A stretch of 64,000 nucleotides of DNA from Atherix ibis. Lineage: Eukaryota; Arthropoda; Insecta; Diptera; Athericidae. How positions within the stretch are numbered: position 1 is the stretch's first letter; each line of letters opens with the position of its first letter. Both the position numbers and the translations under genes were made by a program. The stretch covers positions 78,236,868 to 78,300,867 of the forward strand of contig OY282607.1 in the NCBI GenBank assembly GCA_958298945.1. The letters are read 5' to 3'. Under the pieces are notes generated by a model. It ran no database searches, had not been told where the DNA came from, and saw only the letters and a list, made by a program, of their open reading frames with translations. This document shows positions 1 to 15,592 of the stretch, one piece after another.

Positions 1-1397
1 GTGGCCCTGACATGGACGATCCTCGAGATGATGGAGATTCCTTTTCGTTTCGAACAATTCTACCTTGTTGACCACCATGCATTTGTTGCGATGTTATATA
101 ATCATGCATCACTATTTGTCTAGAGCTTAACTGTGGTGATTGTTCGAGCGAAAACGCTTGCCTACCGTATGGTAAACTTACGAAACCTTGCGCTGGAACT
201 GTGCACTGCTGAATCTGCTGAGATAACTGAGCTGATTGCGATTGTTGCGCCGGACTCTGACGATTGTTCTTATAATATTCGTAGGCACGCTGCTTTTCAC
301 TCATGTGATGTGATGGTATATGCACTGGTGTACCTTGTGTGATTGATCCTAATTTATTATTGTCACCAGAGGATGGGGGTGTCTGCCGTAATATACCATC
401 AAATCGAGGACTGAAATTTGTCGAACTAGAAAGCAAGATTTGCTGTTGCGGCTGCTGTTGTTGTGGTTGCGGTTGCTGTTGCTGATGTTGTTGCTGATGT
501 TGTTGCTGCTGTTGTTGCGATTGTTGTGGATGCTGCTGCTGTGAATTTACGGGTGTTCCATGAGTTATTGATCCTTTCGGACCTGCACTCATAATTTTAT
601 TCGGACTTGGAGACTGTTGATGAACTTTCGGACTTAATTTTGTCGGCATTTTTAATTTTGTTTGCGATTGAGCCGACATGCTACTTTGCGTCGACTGCGA
701 CTGCGATTTCATAACTTGTTGTTGAGATTGTTGCATAGACATTGGCATAGGAACTTGAGACATATAAACCGATGCTGGTTTCGTGACTCTTGTCAAATCA
801 GCAGGATGATGATATCCCATATACGTTCCGCCAGGATTTTGTGGTGATGGTATTAAATGAATCCCTTGCTCGTTACGATACATAGGCATCGGTGCACTAC
901 CACTGTTTCCTGTATGCTGGCTTTTCGAAATTGAAGGTGAAATGTGTATTGCCGAATCCCGCGATGGCTTTTTAATACTTAAGTCCAATGTTTGTGGTTC
1001 AGGCTCATTACGATGCTCATACATTAATTCATCTTTTTGTATTTCGTGCGAACTATGCAGTCCCATTGGCTGTTGCGATGACTGTAATAGGGATCCTTGC
1101 ACTACTGGTGCCATTGTTGATTGCATATTATGACCATGCGAAATTATTTGAGGCCCCACATGTTGTGAATTTGTATTTTCTACGTTTGATGAGCCCAAAT
1201 TATCAGACTGAATAGTCTTTTGTGTATGACAAGAACGTTGCTGTAACGAAGATTGCTGCTGTTGTTGCTGGTGTTGCTGCTGTTGTTGTTGTTGTTGTTG
1301 CTGCTGCTGTTGATGTTGTGGTTGTTGTTGCATTTGCGATTGTTGTTGCTGTTGGTGTTGTTGTTGTTGGTGTTGTTGGTGTTGTTGTTGCTGTTGC

Positions 1398-1430
<33 letters not shown>

Positions 1431-4400
1431 AGCTGCTGCAGTTGTGGCTGCTGCTGTTGCAGTTGTTGCTGTTGCTGAGACTGTGTATGTGGCTGAGACT
1501 GCTGTTGCAGTTGTTGCTGTTGCTGAGACTGTGTATGTGACTGAGACTGCTGTTGCATTGAAGGCTGAGTTGAAGACTGAACCGTAACTTGCGGTTGTAT
1601 TGTAACTACCCCAGGTATATTTGAACCCAACTGTGTTGTCGATGTTATAGGCTGATTAGTAGTGACATCTCTTGGATATTCAACTACGAAAGAAACATCG
1701 TTGGTATTATCACTCGAATTCGGCACCTGCGATAGAGACATTGAACCCATTCGGAGTGGTGGAGCGACATTTGATTTTGGTGTTTTCAATCGTCTTTCTA
1801 TATAATTCAGTACAACTTCACCGAAATTTGATGGTGCATTTGCAGACGCTCCACGTTGAGCGCCATTTTGGACTTGTGGTTGTGTTTGCGATGGAACGCG
1901 CATATAAACTCCAGATGCAGAAGTATTTGCAGTAGTTATTTTTGGACTCTGTCGATTTGCGGGTGAATTCTCATTCTCCTCATCTGCCGTTTCCGTCGCT
2001 GAACTATCATACTCTTCTTGGGCTTTTTGCTTTCGAGGTGCTTGTCCTAAAGGTGGTATAAGACGATCGTCCTCGAATGAAGCTATTTTCGAATTCGAGG
2101 TAACTATTTCTCCTACATCATCCGAACGTCCATCCTCTTTTTGTAGCGGATTCTTTCGTATAGGATTGTCAGGACTTTCAGCCGAAGCTGTATCACTACT
2201 AGCTACATCACGCTCATCACATGATGACGAACTCAGATCCGATTCATCATCATCAGTTAGAGTTGATTGACGATCTTCTTCCGTATGTTTTGCGTGAGGA
2301 TCAAGTTTACGACGTATTCTCATCAAGCATGCTGAACAACATCGGGTCGCATTTAGCGGTATTTGAAATTCTTGCAGAATTGCTTCGCGAATCTCTGGAG
2401 CCATCTCAAATAGGCGAGATGGAATGTTATGCAAACGTTTAGGCCGATCCTTCGGATTTGGGCAAGTAGGTAGTGGACAGTTCGGATAACGATTTCGTAC
2501 AGATTTGCATTGACATGAATTGCAAACTCTTGCACCCAATGGAATGACATCATCTGATATTCCATACTGTTGTCCACGACCTTTTTTAAGTGGGCGAGTT
2601 CGAGGACATGCTTCTGCTTTACAAACAAAGCACGGATGAAATTTCTCTTTATTTTCTAATACAACATTATTCTCCAGGTCATCAGTGATCATAATTGGTG
2701 AGCTTGAACCTGTGTCGAGTCTTTTCCGTTTCGGTTCCCTTGAGTCACCATCGATTCTACTAATCGAATCAGTTGCTGCATCAAACTTTGCACCCGATAA
2801 ACCAATAGCTCCGCTACTACTAGAGTTAACCGATTTATCTTCTATTATGATATTAGTACAAACGTCGATATTTTCCTTTTCGCATTCTACCGTTTCACTA
2901 GTATTAACCGAATTTGTACAAGCGATATTTTGAGTTAATTCTGATGAATTTCCACTATTTACTGTTGATGATACTGTATACGAACTGACATTATTCGAAG
3001 AACTTTCCGAAACTTTTATATCTTTTGCATTTAGATTATTATTGACACTGTTATGAACCACTAGAGAATTTATTGTCTTCTCGCCGCTTATTTGAAGAGG
3101 ATCATCATTTGTCAATACTCCTGAATAGATAACAGTCTGCGAAATATTATCTGCACTCGAGCTAGTTACTTTCCTAGTACAATCGCCACTTTCAGTAATT
3201 GATGTATCGACTATGTTCGAAGTGCATGTGGCCATATCGGATTGCATTGCATTAGAATCAGTATCCATCGGTTCAGCTTCTTGGCCCAAAGTTGTCGTAG
3301 TGGTACCCGCCGTTGTATTTGTATTACAACTGTCCGATGTATCTGCAGTACCAAAAGTACCTGGCATCAGAATATTCCGCGAACCAGCAGCAATAGGACC
3401 TAGGATACTGCTCGATGCACTTGGCATCGTTGCAGATGCAGTTGCTAGCGTTGAATTAGTAACACGATCACGACTACCAGTTTTTTGTTGTTGTTCACGT
3501 TGCAGGCGAGTTGTTACACCGGTTGTTAGTGAATCCACAATACATTGAGGTTGAAAAGTTTGCGGCTTTGGTGGATTTCTGGAGCTGCGCGTTCTCTGAC
3601 GTGATTTTCGCAATAATTGCTTATAATTTTCTGTTTTCTTACTAAGATAGTAGTAACGAACACAATCTTGTGCTGATTTACGATCTAAACTAGCTGCAAT
3701 CGCACCAAAATTTTTCGGATGCTGAAGATATTTCTCCTTAAATATCTCTTTCTCCCCAGCCGTCCATACATTATGATTTTGACGTTCTTTGGAATGTAAC
3801 ATCATGTCGAATAGGGCACCATTTTCATTATGATATACATAACGTCTTTGACGGCTATCCAACATTAGTGGCGGTATAACGGCATAAGAACGCATTTTCT
3901 TTTCTGTATCCTGCTCCTCTAAGTTTTCAACAATTTCAGTTAAATCAGTAGAACGGGAACCTGCTCTATTAAATCGCTCTTTATCTTCGCGCTGTTTTCG
4001 AAGTTCTGTGAAGACCTTTTCGAAAAATTCTCGATTTTTTGCTTCTTTTGTTTTTCGTTTCGTACTAGATTCAATTTTTTCAACATGTTTTAACCATTCT
4101 TGCGATAGTTGGGCATATTTCTCAATTAACGTTGTATTTCGAGCCTTACGAACCATTCTAACTTTTCGCAAATGCACTAGCAATCGCGATTTAAATAATT
4201 GATGCCTCTTAATAACTTCGCGAAGCATTTCAACATCAGACGGTTGATTATACAGTGGCAATTCTACATTCGGCCCAAGCGACGATAAAACGGAATGTTC
4301 TTCGGCAGCACGCTTTCTATTTTCGGCATAAATCTTCTGTGCCAAACTCCTATGTTTCGGTTGTATTTCGCATACCTCCTCCACTGCAACTGGTTTTACT

Positions 4401-4690
4401 GATGCCTCTTCTAAAGTCTCTTCGGTCATCTTAAGTATTTCCAGCGTCCTCTCAGCGCTGACGATTTCCTCATCAACTTTGATGATTTGCTGAAGGAGTT
4501 CATCCTTTTTAGTTGGGCGCCGTTCATCCGTTTCCATAGGCAATGTTGGAGATATCGCCTCCACTTTTGGATGATATGCTTCTGTTCGTTGATCACGTGT
4601 ATCCACATCGATTCGCATATTTCCTGCGTGCTTTTCGCCCCTGGTCGAATCGATTTGAAAACCAATATCTTTATACCCAGACAATTTGCT
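1..4690 (-). CDS. Smr: SMRTER/NCoR-type nuclear receptor corepressor, 5' coding part (partial)
   Basis: Transcriptional corepressor that bridges nuclear receptors and other DNA-binding factors to histone deacetylase complexes in the nucleus. One frame is open on the minus strand from about 4720 to the left edge with no stop. From the N-terminus it reads an NCoR-like coiled-coil block near 4560-4410, the hallmark LPLYNQPSD at about 4260-4235, a basic helical region, and then MRSYAVIPPLMLDSRQRRYV (3895-3836) leading into a SANT domain (HPKNFGAIAASLDRKSAQDC and YYYLSKKTENY, about 3790-3620). Together these form the deacetylase-activating region. A Ser/Thr-rich stretch follows, then a Cys-rich block (about 2640-2320, with CFVC, CNSCQC, CCSAC), and long glutamine-rich tracts. 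The C-terminal receptor-interaction part lies outside the window. I see no second SANT domain where NCoR has it. The 5' edge is uncertain: an in-frame ATG sits at 4616-4618, but the open frame reaches 4720 and an upstream exon is possible. The family assignment is firm; the exon end is not. Confidence 0.9.
1240..1570 (-). repeat. In-frame CAG/CAA polyglutamine tract of the Smr-like gene
   Basis: On the minus strand this stretch reads as long runs of CAA and CAG codons with scattered His, Pro, Leu, Ser and Thr, in the same frame as the SANT domain upstream. A second, shorter Gln-rich tract lies at about 440-540. Glutamine tracts are typical of fly SMRTER and other large fly regulators. The mixed CAA/CAG codons suggest selection for the amino acid as well as slippage. 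The opposite strand gives a Val/Ala-rich open frame that is only an antisense shadow. Confidence 0.9.
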
Positions 4691-4720
4691 TAATTTATTT
4701 ATCTTTACTATTGAAATGCC

Positions 4721-7700
4721 CTATTAGAGGGCTTACATTTGCATTTGATGATCCCTTTTTCCTTTACGGTGTTTATTTATAATTAAATCTCCATTGTTCT
4801 TAGCACAATCCCAATCTGCCATCCCTGCACTTTGGATTTATTCATAGCTACTCAAATCCATTTGTTCCTGCATGTCTAAGTAATACCTCAATCTATTCTA
4901 TATGTACCCGGAATCATTTATATATCTTGATTATTCTGAATAGTCCTCGCCACTATAAATTAATTGCAATTTTTCAAGAAATGACTTTTCGGAAAGCACG
5001 ACTGACATTCGAGAATTGTTAATCTACAGGAGTGACAACCCTTACCAATCAAAATCTCTGTACAGTTGCATAGTCCATACAAGAAAAACCATACAAATGT
5101 TTCTCAATAATGCTCTTTTTTTTCTTCTGTCACATCTTTTTCTCAAATATATACTATTTTTCAAAAAATTTAAAAAAAACTTATCAAATATCCCATTGAT
5201 TTTAATTTTATTCATATTTTCCCATAGCAGTTAGAGATCTCAATTACTTATAAAATTATATATTGATATGCATTTCAAACTGAAAAGGTGGCAATGCAAA
5301 AATGAAATTAAAATTACAAATAAAATAAAACAGTCAAATAAAAATTTAAGGGAGAGGTGGGTGTTATAACAAAAAAAAAAAGAAAAAAAAATTGAACACA
5401 CTACATACATAAATATACGTATAAATATAATTACTACTACGTTTACAGAGTAAAGAAGCAAAGTCAAGAAATAGGTCGAAATCCAAATTGCGTGTTTTGC
5501 TGGGAAAATATATGGTATAGTGCTTTAGAGGTATGCGCGCAACTTCTTTAGAAAACCAGTTTTCGACCCGCTTCGTTTTTTTTATTGAACCGGCTCAGAA
5601 AGAGCGTCTACGTGGATTCTTGCTTATTATAAGTCAATCCCAAATTGATTATCCAATCCTCCATTTTATGTGCTAATTGTTTAGCGAGCCATCTGCAATT
5701 AGCTAGTTGTGAAAATCGATTTTTGCAGTGTTTTTATTCATTATTTATCAGTTTAAATAATATAATATGGAATTGATTAAATACATTAAATTTTTGTGCG
5801 CCCTCTCCCACATATTTACGTTTTAATTTTTTTAATTGAAGAAATACAACTGTATGCAAATAATTGCATAAAAGCTCATAGTAAATTTCCATGAATTTCC
5901 CTTTTTTTTTTTTTGGATATGTAACAAAGGTGTAAGTACGTCATGTAACAAATTTTCTCATGTTCTTATGCAAAGAATGTCATATTAAGGAAAATTCCCA
6001 TTTATCTACAAATGCATGCTAACTAATTCACTGTTTTGTTTTTCTACAAACTTCATTTATCTTCGCTATAATCCCCCACCCATCATTCACTAACCTAAAT
6101 TTCACATGTCAAATATGTGGAGCACTCACATATTTTGGACTTATCCCTGCTAAATTGTTTCAATGGACGACTTCTGAAAATTTATATCAGACAGTTGGCT
6201 GCACTGTTTGAGGCAGATTTGCTTGGGTAGTTCACCTCTACGCGGCGCTCTTGTTAATTGTGATGTGTTGTCATCATAATTGATTGAACATAATCGTAGC
6301 TATATCGTGAACTAGAATTTCACTATCACGAAATTTAATACAGGATTATTGACCAACTCATTATATAATTATTATATCGTACAGTATTGAAAATTTAGAG
6401 TGGTTACTATATACGATAATACAATTGGAGATACTGTTACTAGATTTGGGTGTTAAACGAATTTTTTGTTTAAAAAGAAAAAATAGTTAAATAAAAGTCG
6501 TCTAGTATTGATATACCTAGCTAGATTGAGCAGTAATATATTTGAGATGAAATTAATCGTTCGGATATTGTGCAAAATATTTTATTTCAGTAAATTTGAA
6601 ATGAAGACAACGTGAATCATTTTGACCTTCAAATATATTACACAACGTATCGTGACGTGAGATTTTGAGATTTTGTAAATTAATGAGATGTCGGAAATAC
6701 AAAATGGCGGCATAAATATTGCTGGAAAAAATTATTCATTGTCAAGCAAAACGAAGAGTAAATAAATGCACAACCATTCAAATAAATGTGCAAATTCAAA
6801 TGAAATCTTTATTTGAGTGGTAGTGCATTGTATTTTTGGAAATTTCTTAGTTATAATTAAGACTTGTTTTGTCCTCCTATCTAATTTGGAAAAAAATTTT
6901 GTTAGAGCTCATAATCTAACATGACCTACCTCATTTTTTTTTCAATATTTCATGGCCAACAGCGCACGTTTCGTTATCATTTGTTTATATTTATTATGTG
7001 GGGGTTAGCTAATTTATAAAATAGATAGTCTGCGGTTTATTATCAAATTAAATTTAACGTAGTGGTTTTATGATATTTTAAAACTATTTAAAAAAAAATT
7101 AAAGTTAGGAAAAACTAAGTTCAATGCTAAGAAAGATTGTCGTGATAAAATTAGTATAAAAAAGTATTTTCATACATAATACAATAAACTTATCAATTTA
7201 TTTTTCCAATAATACAATAAAAAAGATTTTTGGTGTTCTTGGAAAAATATATTCTGTTGATAGTAATAATTCTATTTAAATATTTTATGTATTTTTTAAA
7301 GGCCTAAAGCTCGTGGCGTTCGCACAAGTTGCTTTAAATGCAAAATCGTAATGAATAAAAGATCCATTTTGTTAATAAAATACGACAGTGGAAAAGATAT
7401 TTTATCCGATTTTTTAGTAAAAGATATTTTATCCGATTTTTAGTAATAGAAATTTAACTGACTTCTACCTTTTCTATTTTTCTTATTTATGCTTTGCTTA
7501 AGAAGCAACTAAACCACATAGGTTTTTGAAAATTTATAGAGAGAAATTGTCGCCTTATTGACAGGCGAAAGTAACAAATTGAAAATAGAAAATTACTATT
7601 TTTTATTATACATTAAATAGTAGCACGGAATATTCGAAAAGCAAAATGCTTTGTAAAGTGTCCTCATATGCTTGAAATGGAGAGTGTGGCCATATTTGAA

Positions 7701-8550
7701 ATGAGAGAATCTGTCACTGTTAGTTGTATTCGGGAAAGGTTCGCAATTTGTTCGTGCGAAGATAAACGTCTCAACAACATTTGGAACGTATTCAATTTTT
7801 TATCAAAATAATCGTTATTCATTTCTTTCAACAAAAGAAAAAATTCCAAGAAAATCATATTCTCGTAGATGAAGGAAATTTTCATCTCTTTGGATTGGTC
7901 CATATTTTTTTCAAAATGAGTTGCCTTTACTGTTAATGATGAACGGCACAGACAGATAATAACGAACCTTTTATGATCTCAATTGGAAGATATTGATTTA
8001 ACGAATATAAAGTTCCAAAAAGATGACGATACGTGCCCCACTTTCAATCAGTTGTGAGAAAGTTTTGGCGAGTCAATAATATTAAGAAATGCAGATGTTA
8101 AATGGCATCAGAGAAATTGAAAATACAAGAAATAAGGTCGAATTTATTGAACAAGATAGTCAAAAATCGAAAACACCATATTCGGTTCTGTAATCGAATG
8201 ATGTTATTTTCAGAAAATAATTGCATCGATTATAATTCATTATAAAATAATAATTATTTCTCTGCTATATTTATTTTGTTTTATTTGAAGAAAAAAAACC
8301 ACATTAAAAAATCCTACGTACAAATTTTGTCACTGCTTTAGAGCTTTTTTATTTTCTTTCAACTAGTTACATTTGTAGGGTTTTAATTGTTAATGTCAAA
8401 AAATTCTGTGCTACTTTTTAACAGAACAATTGTTAATATCTGTTCTGTTAACATTTGGCTAAATACATGGGTATCATTGCAATTTAATTTTTTTGTTAAG
8501 TTTGGTTAGAAAAACTTGAATTTAATGTATATTTAAAGAATACATTAAAC
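4721..8550. other. AT-rich DNA between Smr and the OTUD6-like gene; no gene recognised
   Basis: About 3.8 kb of AT-rich sequence with many homopolymer runs. It should contain the Smr promoter or upstream non-coding exons, read to the left, and the promoter of the OTUD6-like gene, read to the right. I cannot place either. A 79-codon minus-strand open frame at 7664-7903 shows no family I recognise and may be chance. Confidence 0.5.
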
Positions 8551-8619
8551 GTGAAAAAAAGGTATTTTATTCATAGAGATTTATTCAAAAGTGGTTGGCT
8601 GGTTGTAGTTTATTTGGGA

Positions 8620-9525
8620 ATGTCGGATTCTGACGGTGGTTATAATGGTGAAAATTCAATTATCCTCAAACATCGAAAAGAGAAAAAGGACTTACAAGCA
8701 AAAATTCAAGCATTAAAGAAGAGTGCATCAAAAGGAGATAAGAAAAAGCGAAAAGAAGTTCTCGAGGAAATTGCTCAGTTAGAAATTGACTTGGAACAGA
8801 AACATGCCAAAGAAGTATGCGAATCGAAGGAGGAAAATGGAAAAGTCAATGAAGAGGTAGATGTCACAGAACAGAACCTGAAAAATAATAGCGAATCGAA
8901 GTTGAAGGTTTCCAAAGCTCAGAAAAGACGTGATAAGAAAGCACAAGAACTGAAACAAAAGGAAGAAGAGTTTGCGGCCGAAAGTGAAAATTATAAGAAT
9001 GCACCAAGAAAGGTAGAAACTCGTCTTTTGAATGGAATTCTGAAAAATCGCGGTTTATGCCTTTATTTAATAGCATCGGATGGTAATTGCTTATACAATG
9101 CAATCAAACATCAACTTGAAATAACTAATCGCATCATTCACGATATTACACATCTTCGTAAAGAAACTGCCAACTACATATTAAATAATAAAGATTCTCT
9201 TATCTGTTATATGACCAATACTGAAACTGGAAATCTTTTGTCGGACGACGAATTCATTAACTACTGTGAAGCTGTTAGAAGCACTCCAGCATGGGGTGGT
9301 CAAGTTGAAATTAAAGCGCTTTCCTATATTCTAAAAGCTCCCATCGAAGTTATCCAGGGATCAGGACCATCGACAATTCAAGGAGATGATGAATTTTCTG
9401 GACCCAATATTATTATTACATACCATCGCCATATGTACAGTCTGGGAGAGCATTATAATTCGACAAGACCACTTATAGAGGGTGAAATTATTCGAAGCTC
9501 TGATGACGAAGACAATATTGAATGA
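8620..9525 (+). CDS. OTU-domain deubiquitinase, OTUD6B-like
   Basis: Cysteine protease predicted to remove ubiquitin; OTUD6-type enzymes are linked to translation-related complexes. Single exon, 301 residues from the chosen ATG. The N-terminal third is a charged coiled coil (HRKEKKDLQAKIQALKK, then KVSKAQKRRDKKAQE), the diagnostic N-terminus of the OTUD6 family. The OTU fold follows with SDGNCLYNAIKHQL, giving catalytic Asp and Cys (Cys about residue 157), then AWGGQVEIKALSYIL, and the catalytic His in GEHYNST (about residue 278). I chose 8620 because family similarity begins just after it. An upstream in-frame ATG at 8551 would add 23 residues that look like 5' UTR. It converges on the LysRS gene, leaving about 330 bp between stop codons; an ATTAAATAAA near 9598 may be its poly(A) signal. 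Confidence 0.92.
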   Translation: MSDSDGGYNGENSIILKHRKEKKDLQAKIQALKKSASKGDKKKRKEVLEEIAQLEIDLEQKHAKEVCESKEENGKVNEEVDVTEQNLKNNSESKLKVSKAQKRRDKKAQELKQKEEEFAAESENYKNAPRKVETRLLNGILKNRGLCLYLIASDGNCLYNAIKHQLEITNRIIHDITHLRKETANYILNNKDSLICYMTNTETGNLLSDDEFINYCEAVRSTPAWGGQVEIKALSYILKAPIEVIQGSGPSTIQGDDEFSGPNIIITYHRHMYSLGEHYNSTRPLIEGEIIRSSDDEDNIE

Positions 9526-9856
9526 TCGATTTCTAAAGCAATTTTAGAAACAGAGCCATATAATTTGATATTTTCACCAAAACAAAACGAATTTTTCATT
9601 AAATAAATTTACAGTGCATAACGACATATTATATTTGTTTTATTTTCTGAAATAACAAAAACACCCATTATTATATGAATATTTTCAATGTAGTTCTGGA
9701 ATTGTTAAAAAAATTAGAAGTGGGTTGTGTTTTTTGTAATTAAAATTGATTGAAAAACAACAACAAATTCTTAATTATTCGCATATTTTATTGCGAGATT
9801 ATTATTTCCCAATTTTATTTCATGTATTATACAAAATGTACAATGACATTTTTAAA

Positions 9857-12222
<2,366 letters not shown>

Positions 12223-12934
12223 TTTTCTTTAATTAAAAATATTAAACTAAATTTGGAACAGAGAACTCAGAAAAAAACCCTCGTGCTGCTTTGCAAGATT
12301 CTTTTGACAGTTTTGCGGTTAGATTTTCTAGCAGTTGGCAATATTTTATTCAATAATTTTCGAATTGCAAAAGTGTTATACGAAATTACTAACAGTTTCA
12401 ACACATTTTCGAAATTAATTATTTGAATATTGTATAACAAAAATGTGAGTAAGTTAGAAATACAGTGAAATTAAATTTTGTAAAATTATTTTGATAATAA
12501 AAAAAATTCAGAATAATGCCTATATTGCCAATCAATCATAATATTATAATTAAAACAAAAAGAATAATTTTTAAATTATATTTTTAAATCAAATTTATCC
12601 AATCATTTATTGGGTCTTAAAAAATTTCAAATATTTTATTTTACGAAATTATTTGTCAGAATATTAATTGATCCATTTTAAAAAAAGTATTTAATATATG
12701 TATTAAGATTATTAATTAATTGAAGTATTCAATCTTAAAAATTGTATCATGCCCAATAAATAATTATTATATTATATATAAAAAAATTATGAATTATAAG
12801 ATATTTCGATTAATTCTTTTATTTTATAAAAAGTAACATTATTTCTCATAAAACCTATTTATCTATCTGCTGGTTTTTTTAAGTTTTAAAATATCTGTCA
12901 AAACGCACATGTTATAGCTGTTACGTAAAAAGTA
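12223..12934. other. LysRS 5' flank and AT-rich spacer
   Basis: Contains the presumed promoter and 5' UTR of LysRS. It then becomes very AT-rich. A plus-strand ATGTGAGTAAG near 12442 looks like a splice donor, but I cannot tie it to a gene. Confidence 0.4.
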
Positions 12935-14089
12935 TTGGGTTGTCCGTAAAGTAATTTCGTTGTTTTCCAACACAGGATTTAATTGTATTTTTTCACAACC
13001 AACTTAACACTTAAGCCGTATAATCATATGTATTTTGACAGTTGACATAGTAATTCGATTGATTCTGCAAAGTCGTTTTTGGTTGATACCCTTTTAAATA
13101 TGGAAAGTGAAAAACAGAATTTTCGGCATATTTTACTTTTTTACTATAGAAAAGTTAAAGTGCTGTTCAAGCAAGAAAAAAATTATCCGATGTCTATAGA
13201 GAAGATGTGTTAAGTGAGCGCCAGTGCCAAAACTGGTTTGTAAAATTTCGATACGGCAATTTTGATCTCGAAGATGCACTACGTTCTGGAAGGCCAGTTG
13301 GCATTAATTGCACAAAAAAGGCATTAATTGATGCAAACAGGCGAATAACAACTCGTGAGATCGCTGAGAGATTAAATTTATCAAATTCGACCGTTCATGA
13401 TCATTTGAAACGGCTAGATTTAATCTCTGAGCTCGACATATGGATTCCTCATCTTCTTACGGAAAAAAATTTGTGCTGTGGCATTGATGTTTGTGATTTG
13501 CTTCTCGAACGCCAAGAAAATGATCCATCTTTGACGCGTATCATCACTGGGGACGAGAAATGGGTTGTCTATAACAATGTTAAGCACTTCGAAAGCCAAG
13601 ATTCATCAAAAAAAGGGTATGCTTCTACGGAGCAACACAACGATCAGTTCTGAAGTGTACTGTCATCAGTTGGACAAATGGAATGATTCACTTACAGAAA
13701 AAAGGCCAGAATTGGTCAATAGGAAAGGTATAGTGTTCCAACAGGATAATGCGAAACCACATACAAGTTTGACCACTCGGCAAAAGCTTTTAGAGCTTGG
13801 ATGGTGTATATTGCTACACCCACCATACTCTCCAGACCTAGCACCTTCCGATTATCAATTGTTTCGGGCGGTACAAAATTTTTTAGACGGCAAAACGTTT
13901 AATTCAAATGAGGAGGTCAAAAATCACTTGGATCAGTTTTTTGCCAGCAAAGAACAAACATTTTATGAGCGTGGAATCATGCTACTGCCAGAAAGATGGC
14001 AAAGGGTATTGAATAAAATATTAATTCACTATAAGAAAATCGTCTTTAATTTTTATAAAAAACAATGAAATTACTTTAAGAACAACCAA
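12935..14089 (+). mobile_element. Mariner, family A copy 1 (mellifera-like), full length but broken
   Basis: Flanked by TA on both sides, with terminal inverted repeats starting TTGGGTTGTCCGTAAAG (left) and its inverse (right). The transposase starts at ATG 13100 (MESEKQNFRH). Paired-type HTH segments ([30 protein letters not shown]) and catalytic blocks ([35 protein letters not shown]) are present. They lie in different frames, with a gap after NNVK where the middle part of the protein is missing. It cannot make an active enzyme. At least five other copies or fragments of this family occur in the window, making it the most frequent transposon here. Confidence 0.9.
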
Positions 14090-15386
14090 TACCTATACGA
14101 CATCAATCGAACAAAAGATACAGAGCGAATAGGAAAGTCTTTATTTAAAAACGCCAATTTTCATTATCAAGTGTTAGTTGTGAATTTCTTAATGTAAGTC
14201 ATCCAGAACAGGAAGTGATAACGAAAAATAGGTGGTAGGGTGGGGGGTTTGTAGTATGCACTTTAGAAATAGGAGAGGAATTGATAACGAAAAAAATTAG
14301 TGGTTGGGTGGGGGGTTGTGGTTTGAACTATAAAAAGTTATGAAATGAATAAATAAAAAAGCGTTACTTTTGACATGACTCACTTCCTATGGTGAGTCCG
14401 TTGAACAACAAAGCAAATAAAAATATCCTCATTGTATATATGTACATTTGCTGCATTCCCATTTTCTACTTGAAATATTATTACAATATTTATTTATGAT
14501 ATCGCCTATTGAACAAACTATTTTGCTTCTATAGGGCATTTTCAAAAAAACAGTCTAGGGCAGTTTTAATTATAAAATTATATACACATTTATATGGACA
14601 TTTTTTTGAATGCACTTGTACATAGTTTTTTCTATTTGCATTAGTATTTTTCCTAAAAAAGAAAATCCTCATTTGCTTAGACATTATTCAATTTAAATTT
14701 AGTCAATAATGTCTACTTGTTCAAAAATTTTCACATTTGAAGATATTAATTCTTTACTACCTGTTGTCTTGTACTTTTAAATATACGGCCAAGAAATGAT
14801 GTGCCAAAAAGAGCATGATTATTAAAATTGGTAACATACAATACATTTGTAATTATCATAATTGCATAAAATCTAAAAAAACTTTATAAATAAATATAAT
14901 AATTTTTCTTTCTTCAAATAATTCACCTTGATTAAAAAATTTTACTTGCTTAATAACACATTTTTTTACATATAATAGAAAAGTTTAAATTTCTATGAAC
15001 ACTTCCTAATATTATTTTATACAATAATATGATGACTTTTTGAATTCATCGTTTCATCGAAATTATAATATTGTAGCGAATTAATGAGTCAGTGTCAATC
15101 ATAATGAATGTTTTTAAAAAAAAATTAAAAAAAACAATAAACCAATTAATATTATCTAATCGAATATTAATTATTTGGAAAATTTTTAACAAATACAATC
15201 ATAAAGCTTAGTTAGAAATTTTTTAACTTTAGAAAAATTATCTATGATTAATTAGCGAAATAGTTGATAAGATAGATTTTTCAGGAAAGAGTGTCACTAC
15301 ACATATACGTGTATATATTATAGACCAGATATTATATATCTTGAAAATAAATATTGCTTATACCGAAGTGTAAAGGTGGAATCATA
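14090..15386. other. AT-rich DNA, no gene
   Basis: No coding signal seen. At 14210-14340 there are two diverged direct copies of a roughly 75-bp G-rich motif (ATAACGAAAAA followed by GGTGG...GGGTGGGGGGTT). The rest is homopolymer-rich spacer. Confidence 0.5.
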
Positions 15387-15592
15387 TTCCACCTTTTCAC
15401 TTTCCATATTTAAAAGGGTATCAACCAAAAACTACTGTATAGTAGTACAATCGAATTTTAACACAAGCAAGCCTTGCTATGTCAGCTGTCAAAATACATA
15501 TGATTATGCAGATTAAGTGTGAAGTTTGTTGTGAAAAAATATAATTAAGTTCTCTGTTGGGAAAAAACGAAATTACTTTCCGAACAACCCAA
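15387..15592 (-). mobile_element. Mariner family A, 5'-terminal fragment
   Basis: About 205 bp matching the first end of the family A element in reverse. The terminal repeat ends in CCGAACAACCCAA at 15592, next to TA. The subterminal region follows and the sequence stops just after the start codon region (TTTCACTTTCCATATTTAAA at about 15394-15413). The rest of the element is absent, so this is a truncated solo end. Confidence 0.8.

Noticed and set aside
1222..1587. 121-codon Val/Ala-rich plus-strand frame
   Set aside because: Antisense of the CAG/CAA polyglutamine tract of the minus-strand Smr-like gene; composition is fully explained by that.
2353..2628. 91-codon minus-strand frame beginning MFVKQKHVLE
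   Set aside because: Overlaps the Smr frame in a different phase; the Smr phase carries the conserved Cys-rich block, this one does not.
5016..5467. Hydrophobic short frames that resemble membrane proteins
   Set aside because: AT-rich DNA rich in TTT/ATT codons gives such frames by chance; no homology, start context or partner exon.
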